Shown here: piece after piece, positions 41,660 through 48,517 of the stretch
Layout: each line of letters begins with the position of its first letter
How positions within the stretch are numbered: the stretch's first letter is position 1
From: CAYNWH01 sp964400885
GTDB taxonomy: Bacteria; Patescibacteriota; Patescibacteriia; CAIXNZ01
Direction: 5' to 3'
NCBI GenBank assembly: GCA_964400885.1
Contig: CAYNWH010000003.1
Location: 9,913-73,912, forward strand
DNA: 64,000 nucleotides
Translations under genes and position numbers: made by a program
Notes under the pieces: model-generated
The model's input: the letters and a program-made list of their open reading frames with translations, nothing else
The model's database searches: none
Told to the model about the DNA's origin: nothing

Positions 41660-42421
41660 TTAGGGCCAAGAAGCAGTAATAATGACAATAAACAGCAAAA
41701 TAGTACTGATAAACACATAGCGCAAAATTATTTTTTTACTTAACTGCTCATTTAATTTTGCTTTCAAAAGCCCCCAAATCAAATAAAGAGCAATAGTTAA
41801 AATAATAGCATTAACATAGAAATTAGTTGGCAAAAAAGCTAAAGCCCAAAAAAATTCAAGAATTATTATATTGATTATTAATAAATAAGCAAATTTTATA
41901 TTTAATCTTATTTTATTTATCCAAAAAGACTGGCTTAAGATTAAAGAAGTTACAAGTATCAAAATGATGGAAAGAAGCCAAACTGGCAAGTTCAAAAAAA
42001 CATTAAAAGCATTCAAGTTTATAATCAAAAAAAAGAAAATCAAGAGATTAAAAAAAGCTGACAAGTTTTCCAGGGCATAAGGCTGATAATTATATGGCCG
42101 ATAAAAAAAGATGAAAATATTTTCTAAATATAAAATTAAAAGCAAAGCGAAAAATACAACGAAAACATGCTTTAAAAGACTAGAACTTAACATTAAAAGC
42201 AATCCTACATTAGCATAAAAAAGTAAAACAGGCAACAAGGCAAGATAAAAAAAAGTTCGGCTGAAAAATTTTTCTTTAATTAAAATCTTTAAGAAAAATA
42301 AAAGTAAAAACAAGCCAACCGATAAAACGATATAAATCAAATTTATATTATAAAATAACAATTCCAAAACTAAAGAAATCAAAATCGGACAAATTAAAAC
42401 TGATATTCTTTTAAAAAACAT
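41660..42421 (-). CDS. polytopic membrane protein, unknown
   Basis: A 253-residue, very hydrophobic protein with about eight membrane helices and almost no soluble loops apart from YRPYNYQPYALENL near residues 110-125. No family recognised. The gene begins 2 bases after the end of the 42424-43179 gene, so the two are co-transcribed. The paired protein has a large outside domain; the two may form one complex. There is no catalytic-looking motif. Confidence 0.7.
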   Translation of the reverse strand: MFFKRISVLICPILISLVLELLFYNINLIYIVLSVGLFLLLFFLKILIKEKFFSRTFFYLALLPVLLFYANVGLLLMLSSSLLKHVFVVFFALLLILYLENIFIFFYRPYNYQPYALENLSAFFNLLIFFFLIINLNAFNVFLNLPVWLLSIILILVTSLILSQSFWINKIRLNIKFAYLLIINIIILEFFWALAFLPTNFYVNAIILTIALYLIWGLLKAKLNEQLSKKIILRYVFISTILLFIVIITASWP

Positions 42422-42423
42422 GT

Positions 42424-43179
42424 CTAAATTAAATCTTTAAAATTATTAATTAATATTTCCATCATAATATAACCTTTGGTCAAAGTAATATTTTGCAGCT
42501 GACCATATTTTTCGAACAAATTTAAAATGCCATTCAAACTCTTTTCTGTCAAGTAAGAAAAGGCTAAATTACCTAAAAAATCAGGCAATTTAAGGTCGCC
42601 AACCTTAAAATTAATTACTTTCAAATTAAGCTTGCCGTTCTTAACTTCAGGCAAGAAGTTTAGGGTGATAATCAGCTTTGAATGTTCTTTGGCTCTAGCA
42701 AACAGCTCTAGACTATCGGGCAAAATAGCCAACTGAATATAATCGATTCTTCCAGCCAGCACCTCATTGTTCTTAATTTCATCTCTAAGTAATGCGGTTA
42801 GCTGCTCTTGGCTTATTTCTAAATTAATGTCAAAACTGCCCATTGCCTGCTGGCTAATTGCTTGCTGAGCCACAGCAGCTTTAAATTCAGCGAAAACATC
42901 TTTATCCTGATCAGTTAAATTATCGGTTTTAACTAAGTAACTCGGAGCTGGCTCTTGATAAAATCTTTCACTTAAAAATGGAATTTGCTTCAAACCGCTT
43001 TTAGCTAAAAAGTAAGCAAGAAAACCGACTAAAACAAAAACTACAATAATAAAAAGAAGAAAACAACTACCGCAATTAAAAATTTTTTTGCTCTGTTTTC
43101 TTTTTAATTTTTTCTTAAGTTTATCGACTTCTTGTTCCAATTCTTCAAATCGATTTTTTTTGTCTTCTATACGAGTCAT
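42424..43179 (-). CDS. membrane-anchored protein with N-terminal coiled coil, unknown
   Basis: A 251-residue protein. Residues 5-32 form a highly charged coiled coil (EELEQEVDKLKKKLKRK). One membrane helix follows (about 40-60) and then an outside domain of about 190 residues. That domain contains ISQEQLTALLRDEI and GKLNLKVINFKVGDLKLPDF, somewhat like the YpmS/DUF2140 group of anchored lipid-binding-like domains, but the match is weak. It is upstream of and 2 bases from the polytopic gene at 41660. Function unknown. Confidence 0.7.
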   Translation of the reverse strand: MTRIEDKKNRFEELEQEVDKLKKKLKRKQSKKIFNCGSCFLLFIIVVFVLVGFLAYFLAKSGLKQIPFLSERFYQEPAPSYLVKTDNLTDQDKDVFAEFKAAVAQQAISQQAMGSFDINLEISQEQLTALLRDEIKNNEVLAGRIDYIQLAILPDSLELFARAKEHSKLIITLNFLPEVKNGKLNLKVINFKVGDLKLPDFLGNLAFSYLTEKSLNGILNLFEKYGQLQNITLTKGYIMMEILINNFKDLI

Positions 43180-43269
43180 TGAAATTGGGAATTAGCGATT
43201 AAAGAAGGGTTTTTAAAATTATTATCAGCAGTTCCCTATCTTCAATCCCTAGTCTCAAATTTCCTAAAA

Positions 43270-44322
43270 TTATTCTTCCAAAACTAATTCTTCCTCCTTT
43301 CGTTTATCAATAACATCTTCAACAAAAACACTCAAGGCAGTGACGACAGGTATAGCCAAAATAACGCCGATTATGCCGCCTAATTTACCGCCAATTAATA
43401 ATGCCACAATAGAAACAACGGGGTTCAAACCTACAGTTTTTTGCATAATCTTCGGCACAAGAATATTATTTTCTAGTGCTTGGATTACTATATAGAGAAA
43501 CAAAACCAGCAGCGCCTTAATTGGCGACTGAAAAAGGGTTAAAAGAATAGCCACAAAAGCCGAAAAGATAGGGCCTAAATAAGGGATAAATTCTAAAAGT
43601 CCGGCAATGATCGCTAGAATTAATGCATATTTAACACCCAGCAAAAGCAGGCCAATATAGACAAAAAGGAAAATTACAAAACCCAAAATAAGTTGTCCTC
43701 GCAGCCATAAGCCTAATTTGTTCTGAATCTTATTTATCAGTTGATATGAATAAGGCAAATAGCGAGAAGGAACGACTGAATGTAAAATTCTTTTAATTGC
43801 CTTGTTTTCTACTAGGACGTAAAAAGTTATGACCAAAATAAGGAAGACTGAAAATACGCTTGAGAAAAAATCACTCACTTTAGAAAATAAGCCGCTAGTT
43901 GTTGCTGGTAAGCTTGCTTTAATTGATTCTAAAGAAGATTCAATTGCCTGAGAAATGCCATATTGATTTAAAAAATCATTTAATTGAGAAAATTCAGTTC
44001 TGATATTTTGCCAATACTGCGGAAAGCTTTCGGATAATTGAGTAATCTGTTCAGTAATTGGCGGGATAATTAGCAAAACAACCAAAGCAACAATGGCTAA
44101 TAAAACTAAATAAATGATGACAACAGCTAAGCTTTTAGGAATTTTCTTCAATCTTAGCCACTCAACAACAGGTTCTAAAATGGAAACCAAAATTATGACA
44201 AAAAATAAAATAGCTACAACATCTTTAATTAAATATAAAAGCCAAAGCACGAACAGCACAAATAAAACCTTTAGAATAGAATTTGTAGAAATTTCAATAT
44301 TAATTTTCTTATTATTAGCCAT
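43270..44322 (-). CDS. AI-2E family (PerM/YdiK-like) membrane permease
   Basis: A 350-residue membrane protein of the AI-2E transporter family, with about eight helices. Paired N-terminal helices are followed by the outside region with IPPITEQITQL, and the conserved C-terminal block is GLLEFIPYLGPIFSAFVA and VGLNPVVSIVALLIGGKLGGIIGVILAIPV. Some family members export autoinducer-2 and others act in ion antiport, so the name should not be read as quorum sensing. The gene is preceded by a good promoter (44360-44388) and stands alone. Confidence 0.92.
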   Translation of the reverse strand: MANNKKINIEISTNSILKVLFVLFVLWLLYLIKDVVAILFFVIILVSILEPVVEWLRLKKIPKSLAVVIIYLVLLAIVALVVLLIIPPITEQITQLSESFPQYWQNIRTEFSQLNDFLNQYGISQAIESSLESIKASLPATTSGLFSKVSDFFSSVFSVFLILVITFYVLVENKAIKRILHSVVPSRYLPYSYQLINKIQNKLGLWLRGQLILGFVIFLFVYIGLLLLGVKYALILAIIAGLLEFIPYLGPIFSAFVAILLTLFQSPIKALLVLFLYIVIQALENNILVPKIMQKTVGLNPVVSIVALLIGGKLGGIIGVILAIPVVTALSVFVEDVIDKRKEEELVLEE

Positions 44323-44359
44323 AGCTATAACTTAATTCTTAGATTATTTAATTACTTTA

Positions 44360-44388
44360 ATTATAAGGAAAAAACGGCAAGTGGTCAA
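44360..44388 (-). promoter_or_regulatory. promoter of the AI-2E family gene
   Basis: On the minus strand TTGACC (44388-44383), a 17-base spacer and TATAAT (44365-44360), about 38 bases before the start codon. Confidence 0.7.
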
Positions 44389-44446
44389 TCTTTTCTGCTG
44401 GCTAATGAAATTTAGATGAATATAACTAAAAACATTAATTATGGGC

Positions 44447-44475
44447 TTGACAAAAAAATAAAAAAATGCTAATTT
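44447..44475 (+). promoter_or_regulatory. promoter of a structured RNA or smpB leader
   Basis: TTGACA (44447-44452), a 17-base spacer ending ATGC, and TAATTT (44470-44475). The sequence is nearly identical to the promoter at 47102-47130. The predicted start is at about 44482, 10 bases before the first stem. Confidence 0.7.
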
Positions 44476-44481
44476 AAGCTA

Positions 44482-44626
44482 TTAATTTAAATTGGGAAAT
44501 AAATTTCTGCTTACAGAGCTTTGTTAAAAAAAATCTATTACCCTTTCTTAATTTTGGTTCTGTAAGCAGAAATTTGCAATTCAAATAAAAAAGAAGGCCA
44601 GCATCCTTCTTTATTTATTTCCCAAA
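44482..44626 (+). ncRNA. candidate structured RNA with a three-way junction
   Basis: Three perfect helices fit one fold. P1 TTGGGAAATAAA (44492-44503) pairs with TTTATTTCCCAA (44614-44625). P2 AAATTTCTGCTTACAGA (44501-44517) pairs with its complement at 44559-44575. P3 AAAGAAGG (44590-44597) pairs with CCTTCTTT (44605-44612). P2 and P3 stack inside P1, giving a closed three-way junction about 10 bases after a strong promoter. No reading frame fits. It could be a free small RNA (size and layout are loosely 6S-like), with P3 and its U-rich tail as terminator, or a riboswitch-like leader of smpB. Identity unknown. Confidence 0.6.
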
Positions 44627-44687
44627 CATTATTATAATAAATTACACCTTTCACTAATTACCAACCTTCATCCCGCTAAGTGGGACT

Positions 44688-45179
44688 TTGGTTGGCGAAG
44701 GCCAATTACTAATTACTAATTTTATTCCAATTTTAGCCACAAATAAACAAGCTAAATTTGATTATGAAATTCTGGAAACCTTTGAATCCGGACTGGTTTT
44801 AAGCGGCCAGGAAGTCAAATCAATAAGGCAAGGTCACGCCAGTTTAAAGGGCGCTTATGTTACTATTGATAAAAACAATGGAATTTTTTTGATTAATGCG
44901 AATATCCCAGCCTATAAAATGACGGGCAATCTAATTGATTATGAACCCAGCCGCTCAAGAAAACTGCTTTTACACAAAAAAGAAATCAGTTTTTTAGCAG
45001 GAAAACTGCAGCAGGCAGGATTGACATTAGTGCCACTTTCCTTGTATACTAAAGGCAAGAAAATCAAATTAGAAATAGGTTTAGCTAAGGGCAAAAAGAA
45101 AATTGACAAACGAGCCCAAATCAAAGAAAGAGAGGAAAAAAGAAAAATCCAAAGGCTCTTAAAAACCAAATTCCGCTAA
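44688..45179 (+). CDS. smpB: SsrA-binding protein SmpB
   Basis: A tmRNA-binding protein that delivers tmRNA to stalled ribosomes. From FDYEILETFESGLVLSGQEVKSIRQGHASLKGAYV onward it is a canonical SmpB, with the GKKKIDKR motif and the basic C-terminal tail KREEKRKIQRLLKTKF that reaches the decoding site. No ATG precedes the conserved part. The frame opens with TTG at 44688 inside a hairpin. The first 12 codons then read intergenic-style sequence, so an ATT at 44724 or 44730 is a plausible alternative start giving the usual short N-terminus. The tmRNA gene follows 66 bases downstream, the usual partnership. Confidence 0.92.
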   Translation: MVGEGQLLITNFIPILATNKQAKFDYEILETFESGLVLSGQEVKSIRQGHASLKGAYVTIDKNNGIFLINANIPAYKMTGNLIDYEPSRSRKLLLHKKEISFLAGKLQQAGLTLVPLSLYTKGKKIKLEIGLAKGKKKIDKRAQIKEREEKRKIQRLLKTKFR

Positions 45180-45207
45180 TCATGATAATTAAAAATCCAC
45201 AATTTGT

Positions 45208-45236
45208 TTGAAAATTGTAAATTGATCATTGATTAT
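45208..45236 (+). promoter_or_regulatory. possible tmRNA promoter
   Basis: TTGAAA (45208-45213), a 17-base spacer and GATTAT (45231-45236). This places the start about 3-5 bases before the mature tmRNA 5' end. Confidence 0.45.
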
Positions 45237-45245
45237 TAGATCCTA

Positions 45246-45606
45246 GGGGATGACTGGTTTCGATAGGAAGAACTTTTAAAATACTGCAAGCCGAGGGTAT
45301 TCTTAACCTCGCTAATCCAAAGAATAAAACAATAAGTGCAAACAACTTATTTGCCAAAGTTAAGAGTGCTTTTACTCCTAACTTTGCTTTTGCTGCAGTT
45401 TAATTAAAACAGCAGCCATCCTTGCCACTGATGCCTGATAAGTGGTAAAGGGTGTCATTTTATCAGGCTGTTCTCATTTGGTCTAGTCTTAGCTAAATGA
45501 GAGTAAACTTATAAGACCATTTCATTTGTCTGGCTATGCCAGACTAAGCTTGTAGAAAGTATTTCTAAAGACTTTCTAGACGCGGGTTCAATTCCCGCCA
45601 TCTCCA
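45246..45606 (+). ncRNA. ssrA: transfer-messenger RNA (tmRNA)
   Basis: The 5' GGGGATGACTGGTTTCGA and the 3' GACGCGGGTTCAATTCCCGCC-CATCTCC with discriminator A form the tRNA-like domain; the acceptor stem is 7 bp (GGGGATG / CATCTCC with one G-U). CCA is not encoded. The tag frame resumes at GCA 45338 and stops at TAA 45401-45403. It encodes 21 residues that begin ANNLF and end AFAAV, about twice the usual length and ending Ala-Ala-Val rather than Ala-Ala. The tag codons themselves form a hairpin (GTTAAGAGT / ACTCCTAAC). Pseudoknot-like pairings follow. It lies between smpB and infC. Confidence 0.97.
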
Positions 45607-45715
45607 CTTCGCCTTGAACTTTATTCAATGGCTCAGTGTCTATGACACTTGAGCGAAGTCACTGACGAACATTGATAGGAAGTGACTCCATTTTAATTAT
45701 TAACATCACAAAAAA
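45607..45715 (+). promoter_or_regulatory. structured leader of the infC operon
   Basis: Two hairpins precede infC: GCTCAGTGTC / GACACTTGAGC (45631-45654) and AGTCACT / AGTGACT (45657-45687). The second pairs away an AGGAAGTG sequence. This is the place where L20- or IF3-dependent control acts in other bacteria, but no known motif was matched. Confidence 0.4.
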
Positions 45716-46309
45716 TTGAAAAGAATTCGTTTTCGACGCAAACAATTTATAAAAAGGCCACCGCAAGAGATTTATCCTGTAAATGAAAAAATTAGATTTC
45801 CAGAGGTTCGACTAATTGATGAAAATAGCCAACCGCTTGGCGTTTTACCCACATCAAAAGCACTAGCCATGGCCAAAGAAAGAGGTTTTGACTTAGTCGC
45901 TGTATCGCCAAAAGCAAATCCTCCAGTAGCTAAATTCTTGAATTACGGCAGTTTTAAATACCAGCAGGAAAAAGCCCTAAAAAAACAAAAATCACTGCAA
46001 CGTAAAACTGACATGAAAGAAATCAGGATCTCTCCGCGTATTGGCAAGCATGATTTAGAAGTCAGGCTAAATCAAGCGGAAAAATTTCTCAAAAAAGGCG
46101 ATAAATTAACTGTAGAAGTTATTTTAAAAGGCAGAGAAAGACAGCATCCAGAATTAGCCAAAGAAGTAATGGAAACTTTTGTTAAATCAATAAGCGAAAA
46201 AGTAGCAATAAAACTGGAGCAAGAAATTAAAAAACAAGGCAATAGATTTTCAGTCATTCTTCTGCCTGCTAATCTTGCTGAAACAAATGATAGCGAAGAG
46301 AATAGCTAG
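45716..46309 (+). CDS. infC: translation initiation factor IF-3
   Basis: It binds the 30S subunit and checks start-codon pairing. The N-domain begins YPVNEKIRFPEVRLIDENSQPLGVLPTSKALAMA, the linker is KKQKSLQRKTDMKEIRISPRIGKHDLEVR and the C-domain holds KGDKLTVEVILKGRERQHPELA. Length 197. The start is TTG at 45716. An in-frame stop at 45701 and the lack of any ATG leave only TTG 45716 or ATT 45725. Rare start codons are the known basis of IF-3 autoregulation. It opens the conserved infC-rpmI-rplT order, directly after tmRNA. Confidence 0.95.
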   Translation: MKRIRFRRKQFIKRPPQEIYPVNEKIRFPEVRLIDENSQPLGVLPTSKALAMAKERGFDLVAVSPKANPPVAKFLNYGSFKYQQEKALKKQKSLQRKTDMKEIRISPRIGKHDLEVRLNQAEKFLKKGDKLTVEVILKGRERQHPELAKEVMETFVKSISEKVAIKLEQEIKKQGNRFSVILLPANLAETNDSEENS

Positions 46310-46311
46310 AC

Positions 46312-46340
46312 TTGACTAATTTCAAAGAAAAAGCTAAAAT
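46312..46340 (+). promoter_or_regulatory. internal promoter for rpmI-rplT
   Basis: TTGACT (46312-46317), a 17-base spacer and TAAAAT (46335-46340), beginning just after the infC stop codon. Confidence 0.6.
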
Positions 46341-46344
46341 AATT

Positions 46345-46378
46345 TTAAATTAGCTAAAGAGCTAATATTTTATTTTCT
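46345..46378 (+). promoter_or_regulatory. attenuator-like hairpin in the rpmI leader
   Basis: TTAGCT-AAAG-AGCTAA (46350-46365), extended by AAA/TTT, is followed by TATTTTATTTT. It has the form of an intrinsic terminator inside the leader of the L35-L20 genes. Confidence 0.5.
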
Positions 46379-46415
46379 TAATTAATTCGTAATTCGGAGT
46401 TCAAAGTTCAAAAAT

Positions 46416-46613
46416 ATGCCAAAGTTAAAAAATCACAAAAGCATAGCTAAAAGATTTAAAATTACTAAAAAGGGAAAAATTATAAAAAAGAAAGCTGGGC
46501 AGGATCATTTCAATGCCCGTGAATCAGGCAATATTACTAAAGCCAAAAGAAGATCAGTTAATGTTTCTAAAAGCATTAGCAAACAGCTAAAATCCTTAAT
46601 GCCCTATTCTTAA
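46416..46613 (+). CDS. rpmI: 50S ribosomal protein L35 (bL35)
   Basis: A small, basic large-subunit protein of 65 residues. MPKLKNHKSIAKRFKITKKGKI is the invariant start and FNARESGNITKAKRRS the middle motif. The order infC-rpmI-rplT is conserved across bacteria. The gene begins after an internal promoter and an attenuator-like hairpin (46345-46378), the position where L20 represses its own operon in other species. Only 25 bases separate it from rplT. Confidence 0.97.
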   Translation: MPKLKNHKSIAKRFKITKKGKIIKKKAGQDHFNARESGNITKAKRRSVNVSKSISKQLKSLMPYS

Positions 46614-46638
46614 ATTTTGAATTTTTAATTTTTAATAT

Positions 46639-47061
46639 ATGCCAAGAGTAAAAAGAGCTAAAATACATTTAAAGAAAAGACGAACTATTAGAAAAGCCAC
46701 TAAAGGTTATCGTTGGGGTCGCAAAAAAACAATCCGTTTAGGCAGGACAGCTATGCTTAAAGCTGGCCAGCATGCTTTTCAGGCCAGACGCAAGAAAAAA
46801 GGTAATTTCCGCCAATTATGGCAGATCAGAATCAATGCTGCAGTCAGAGAACATGGCTTAACATATTCTAAATTTATCAATGGCTTAAAAAATAAAAAGA
46901 TTGAATTAGACCGCAAGGTTCTGGCTGACTTAGCTGTTAATAATCCAAAAATTTTTGCCGCTATTGTTAATGAAGTTAAAAGCGCAAAAGCTGAGCCCCA
47001 AAAAGAAGCTAAACCAACTACCCCAAAAGCGCCAGCTAAACTCAAAACTGTAAAAAAATAA
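46639..47061 (+). CDS. rplT: 50S ribosomal protein L20 (bL20)
   Basis: A 23S rRNA-binding assembly protein and, in studied bacteria, the autoregulator of the rpmI-rplT operon. MPRVKRAKIHLKKRRTIRKATKGYRWGRKKTIRLGR is the long basic N-terminal extension. AVREHGLTYSKFINGL and VLADLAVNNPKIFAAIV are the globular domain. The protein has 140 residues, about 20 more than most L20. The excess is a Lys/Pro/Ala tail (about 117-140), common in this lineage. A terminator follows directly. Confidence 0.97.
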   Translation: MPRVKRAKIHLKKRRTIRKATKGYRWGRKKTIRLGRTAMLKAGQHAFQARRKKKGNFRQLWQIRINAAVREHGLTYSKFINGLKNKKIELDRKVLADLAVNNPKIFAAIVNEVKSAKAEPQKEAKPTTPKAPAKLKTVKK

Positions 47062-47069
47062 TCAGATAA

Positions 47070-47097
47070 AAAATGCCCCGCGTAGTGGGGCATTTTT
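47070..47097 (+). terminator. terminator of the infC-rpmI-rplT operon
   Basis: AAAATGCCCC / GGGGCATTTTT with a GCGTAGT loop and a T-run. Confidence 0.92.
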
Positions 47098-47101
47098 ATT
47101 A

Positions 47102-47130
47102 TTGACAAAAAAAGAAAAAAATGCTATTTT
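47102..47130 (+). promoter_or_regulatory. promoter of the 47191 gene
   Basis: TTGACA (47102-47107), a 17-base spacer ending ATGC, and TATTTT (47125-47130). Confidence 0.75.
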
Positions 47131-47190
47131 AAATAATCATTAACTTATCCCTTTCGGATGATTGGGATACAAACCAAAAGGAGGTGTCGG

Positions 47191-47514
47191 ATGACACAAG
47201 AAGAGAAGCAGGAAAGAATGGCAATCACTGATGGCCCAAGCGAACTTGACCTGATTTATTCTCTAATGAGAGAAGAAGATGTTATGTTCACCATTGATGG
47301 TTGCAAAGTACCAACGATCATTGACGGCCTGGAAATCCCAAGGGTTGATGGTGTTAAGCTATGCACAGGAAACGGCTCCAGGAGGTTATGGGCGATCAAA
47401 GGTCACTTCAACATGCTAAATGGGCTAAAAAGAGATAAATTCTCGAGCCACAGATTCCACGGCGCCTTTTATTATGAAAATGGCCGACATGGCTGGGTAG
47501 TCATCGAAAAATAA
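47191..47514 (+). CDS. small protein of unknown function with foreign-looking codon use
   Basis: A 107-residue soluble protein that I do not recognise. The ATG at 47191 is fixed by AAAAGGAGGTG seven bases upstream, a near-perfect Shine-Dalgarno site that is rare in this genome; an upstream ATT/ATG-like extension is not needed. Features are SELDLIYSLMREED, a repeated IxGxxIPxxDG-like segment (GCKVPTIIDGLEIPRVDGVKL) and a C-terminal FHGAFYYENGRHGWVVI that looks like beta strands. Codons such as CTG, ATC, GAC and TTC are frequent, unlike the TTA/ATT/GAT/TTT-rich neighbours. It has its own promoter and terminator. A horizontally acquired gene is likely. Confidence 0.75.
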   Translation: MTQEEKQERMAITDGPSELDLIYSLMREEDVMFTIDGCKVPTIIDGLEIPRVDGVKLCTGNGSRRLWAIKGHFNMLNGLKRDKFSSHRFHGAFYYENGRHGWVVIEK

Positions 47515-47533
47515 CATTATTAACTTTATTTAA

Positions 47534-47558
47534 AGAGCAGGGACATTGTCCCTGCTCT
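47534..47558. terminator. bidirectional terminator
   Basis: A perfect 11-bp stem AGAGCAGGGAC / GTCCCTGCTCT with an ATT loop, between convergent genes. Confidence 0.92.
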
Positions 47559-47560
47559 CC

Positions 47561-48211
47561 TTATTTTTTTATTAACTCAATACTTTCAATTGTCATATCT
47601 GCCAAAGGATGATCACTTTCATCAACTTGAGCTAATTCAATTTTATCTACTACATCCATACCAGCTGTGACAAAACCGAAATTAGTATGATGGCCATCTA
47701 GCCAGGGCGTGGCAGCAGCTGTAACAATAAAAAACTGGGAACCATTGGTATTAGGGCCGGCATTAGCCATGGCTAAACTGCCCCTGACAAGTTTATGGCT
47801 GTTGAATTCATCACTAAAGCGATAACCAGGTCCGCCAGTGCCGTCATCTGACCAATCATCATCTTTACTTAAAGGATCGCCGCCCTGAATCATAAAATCG
47901 GGAATGACGCGGTGAAATTTAGTGCCATTATAAAACCCTTGCTGTGCTAAATTTAAAAAATTATTAACCGTAACCGGTGAATCATTATTATAAAATGAAA
48001 CAGTAATATTGCCCTGATTAGTTTTTATTATTGCGCCATTATATTGATCCAGTAAATTTTGCTGGCCTAATTTTTCAATTGCCGTCTCAATTTGCACCTG
48101 TTTATCTTCAGTCGCAGTATTAGTGTTAGCCTGATTTTCATTTTTTATTGCCGTGCCACAGCCTGATAAAAGCAACAAAGATAAGCCAAATAGAATAAAA
48201 AATTTTCTCAT
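47561..48211 (-). CDS. cyclophilin-type peptidyl-prolyl isomerase, lipoprotein
   Basis: A secreted proline isomerase that helps fold exported proteins. The N-terminus MRKFFILFGLSLLLLSGCG is a lipoprotein signal with the lipobox cysteine at residue 18. Lgt (56967) in this window would attach the diacylglycerol. After a 35-residue linker the cyclophilin domain starts at about 60. FHRVIPDFMIQGGDP, GSLAMANAGPNTNGSQFFI and LDGHHTNFGFV carry the active-site Arg, Gln, Phe and His positions. Length 216. It is convergent with the 47191 gene and shares its terminator. Confidence 0.95.
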   Translation of the reverse strand: MRKFFILFGLSLLLLSGCGTAIKNENQANTNTATEDKQVQIETAIEKLGQQNLLDQYNGAIIKTNQGNITVSFYNNDSPVTVNNFLNLAQQGFYNGTKFHRVIPDFMIQGGDPLSKDDDWSDDGTGGPGYRFSDEFNSHKLVRGSLAMANAGPNTNGSQFFIVTAAATPWLDGHHTNFGFVTAGMDVVDKIELAQVDESDHPLADMTIESIELIKK

Positions 48212-48286
48212 AATTTATTTAAATTAATCATTAAAACTAATAAGTATTATAGCAAAATTATTTTAAGCAAGCAACAAGCCAGACTC

Positions 48287-48315
48287 TTGCCAGAAATAAA
48301 AATTAATGCTATAAT
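48287..48315 (+). promoter_or_regulatory. promoter of the tRNA region
   Basis: TTGCCA (48287-48292), a 17-base spacer ending ATGC, and TATAAT (48310-48315). It lies upstream of the tRNA fossil and tRNA-Asp. Confidence 0.7.
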
Positions 48316-48389
48316 TGGGCTAAGGATCTAATCCTTATTTTTATTTTCTCCGATTAATTGTTAAAAGTTAAAGGTTAACAGTTAAAAAT

Positions 48390-48471
48390 GGAGCGGTAGT
48401 TCCCGCCTTTACTAAAGCTTCGGCGGGCAGGCAGTTGGTAACAAAAATTGCGAGTAGTACGCATCCGCTCC
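48390..48471 (+). pseudogene. tRNA-like fossil interrupted by a 29-bp palindrome
   Basis: A 7-bp acceptor stem GGAGCGG / CCGCTCC is identical to that of the tRNA-Asp 46 bases downstream, and GTAGTTC..CAGTTGGT matches its D-arm. A 29-bp insert splits the D-arm (48403-48431). After TGCG-AGTAGTA-CGCA, a stem with a 7-base loop, no T-arm follows. It is too degenerate to be charged as a normal tRNA. Confidence 0.6.
48403..48431. mobile_element. 29-bp palindrome (copy c) in the tRNA-like D-arm
   Basis: CCGCC..GGCGG around AAAGCTTC; on the opposite strand it aligns with the 29-bp copy at 32930-32958. Confidence 0.7.
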
Positions 48472-48517
48472 AAAGATTTTAAAACCCAAGTTTATAAAAG
48501 GTTACAGTTGTTATTAT

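Noticed and set aside
43270..44322. Quorum-sensing exporter
   Set aside because: The AI-2E family is functionally mixed and no LuxS gene is in the window.
44482..44626. Firm assignment as 6S RNA
   Set aside because: The fold has a three-way junction and is short; the central bubble typical of 6S cannot be shown by eye.
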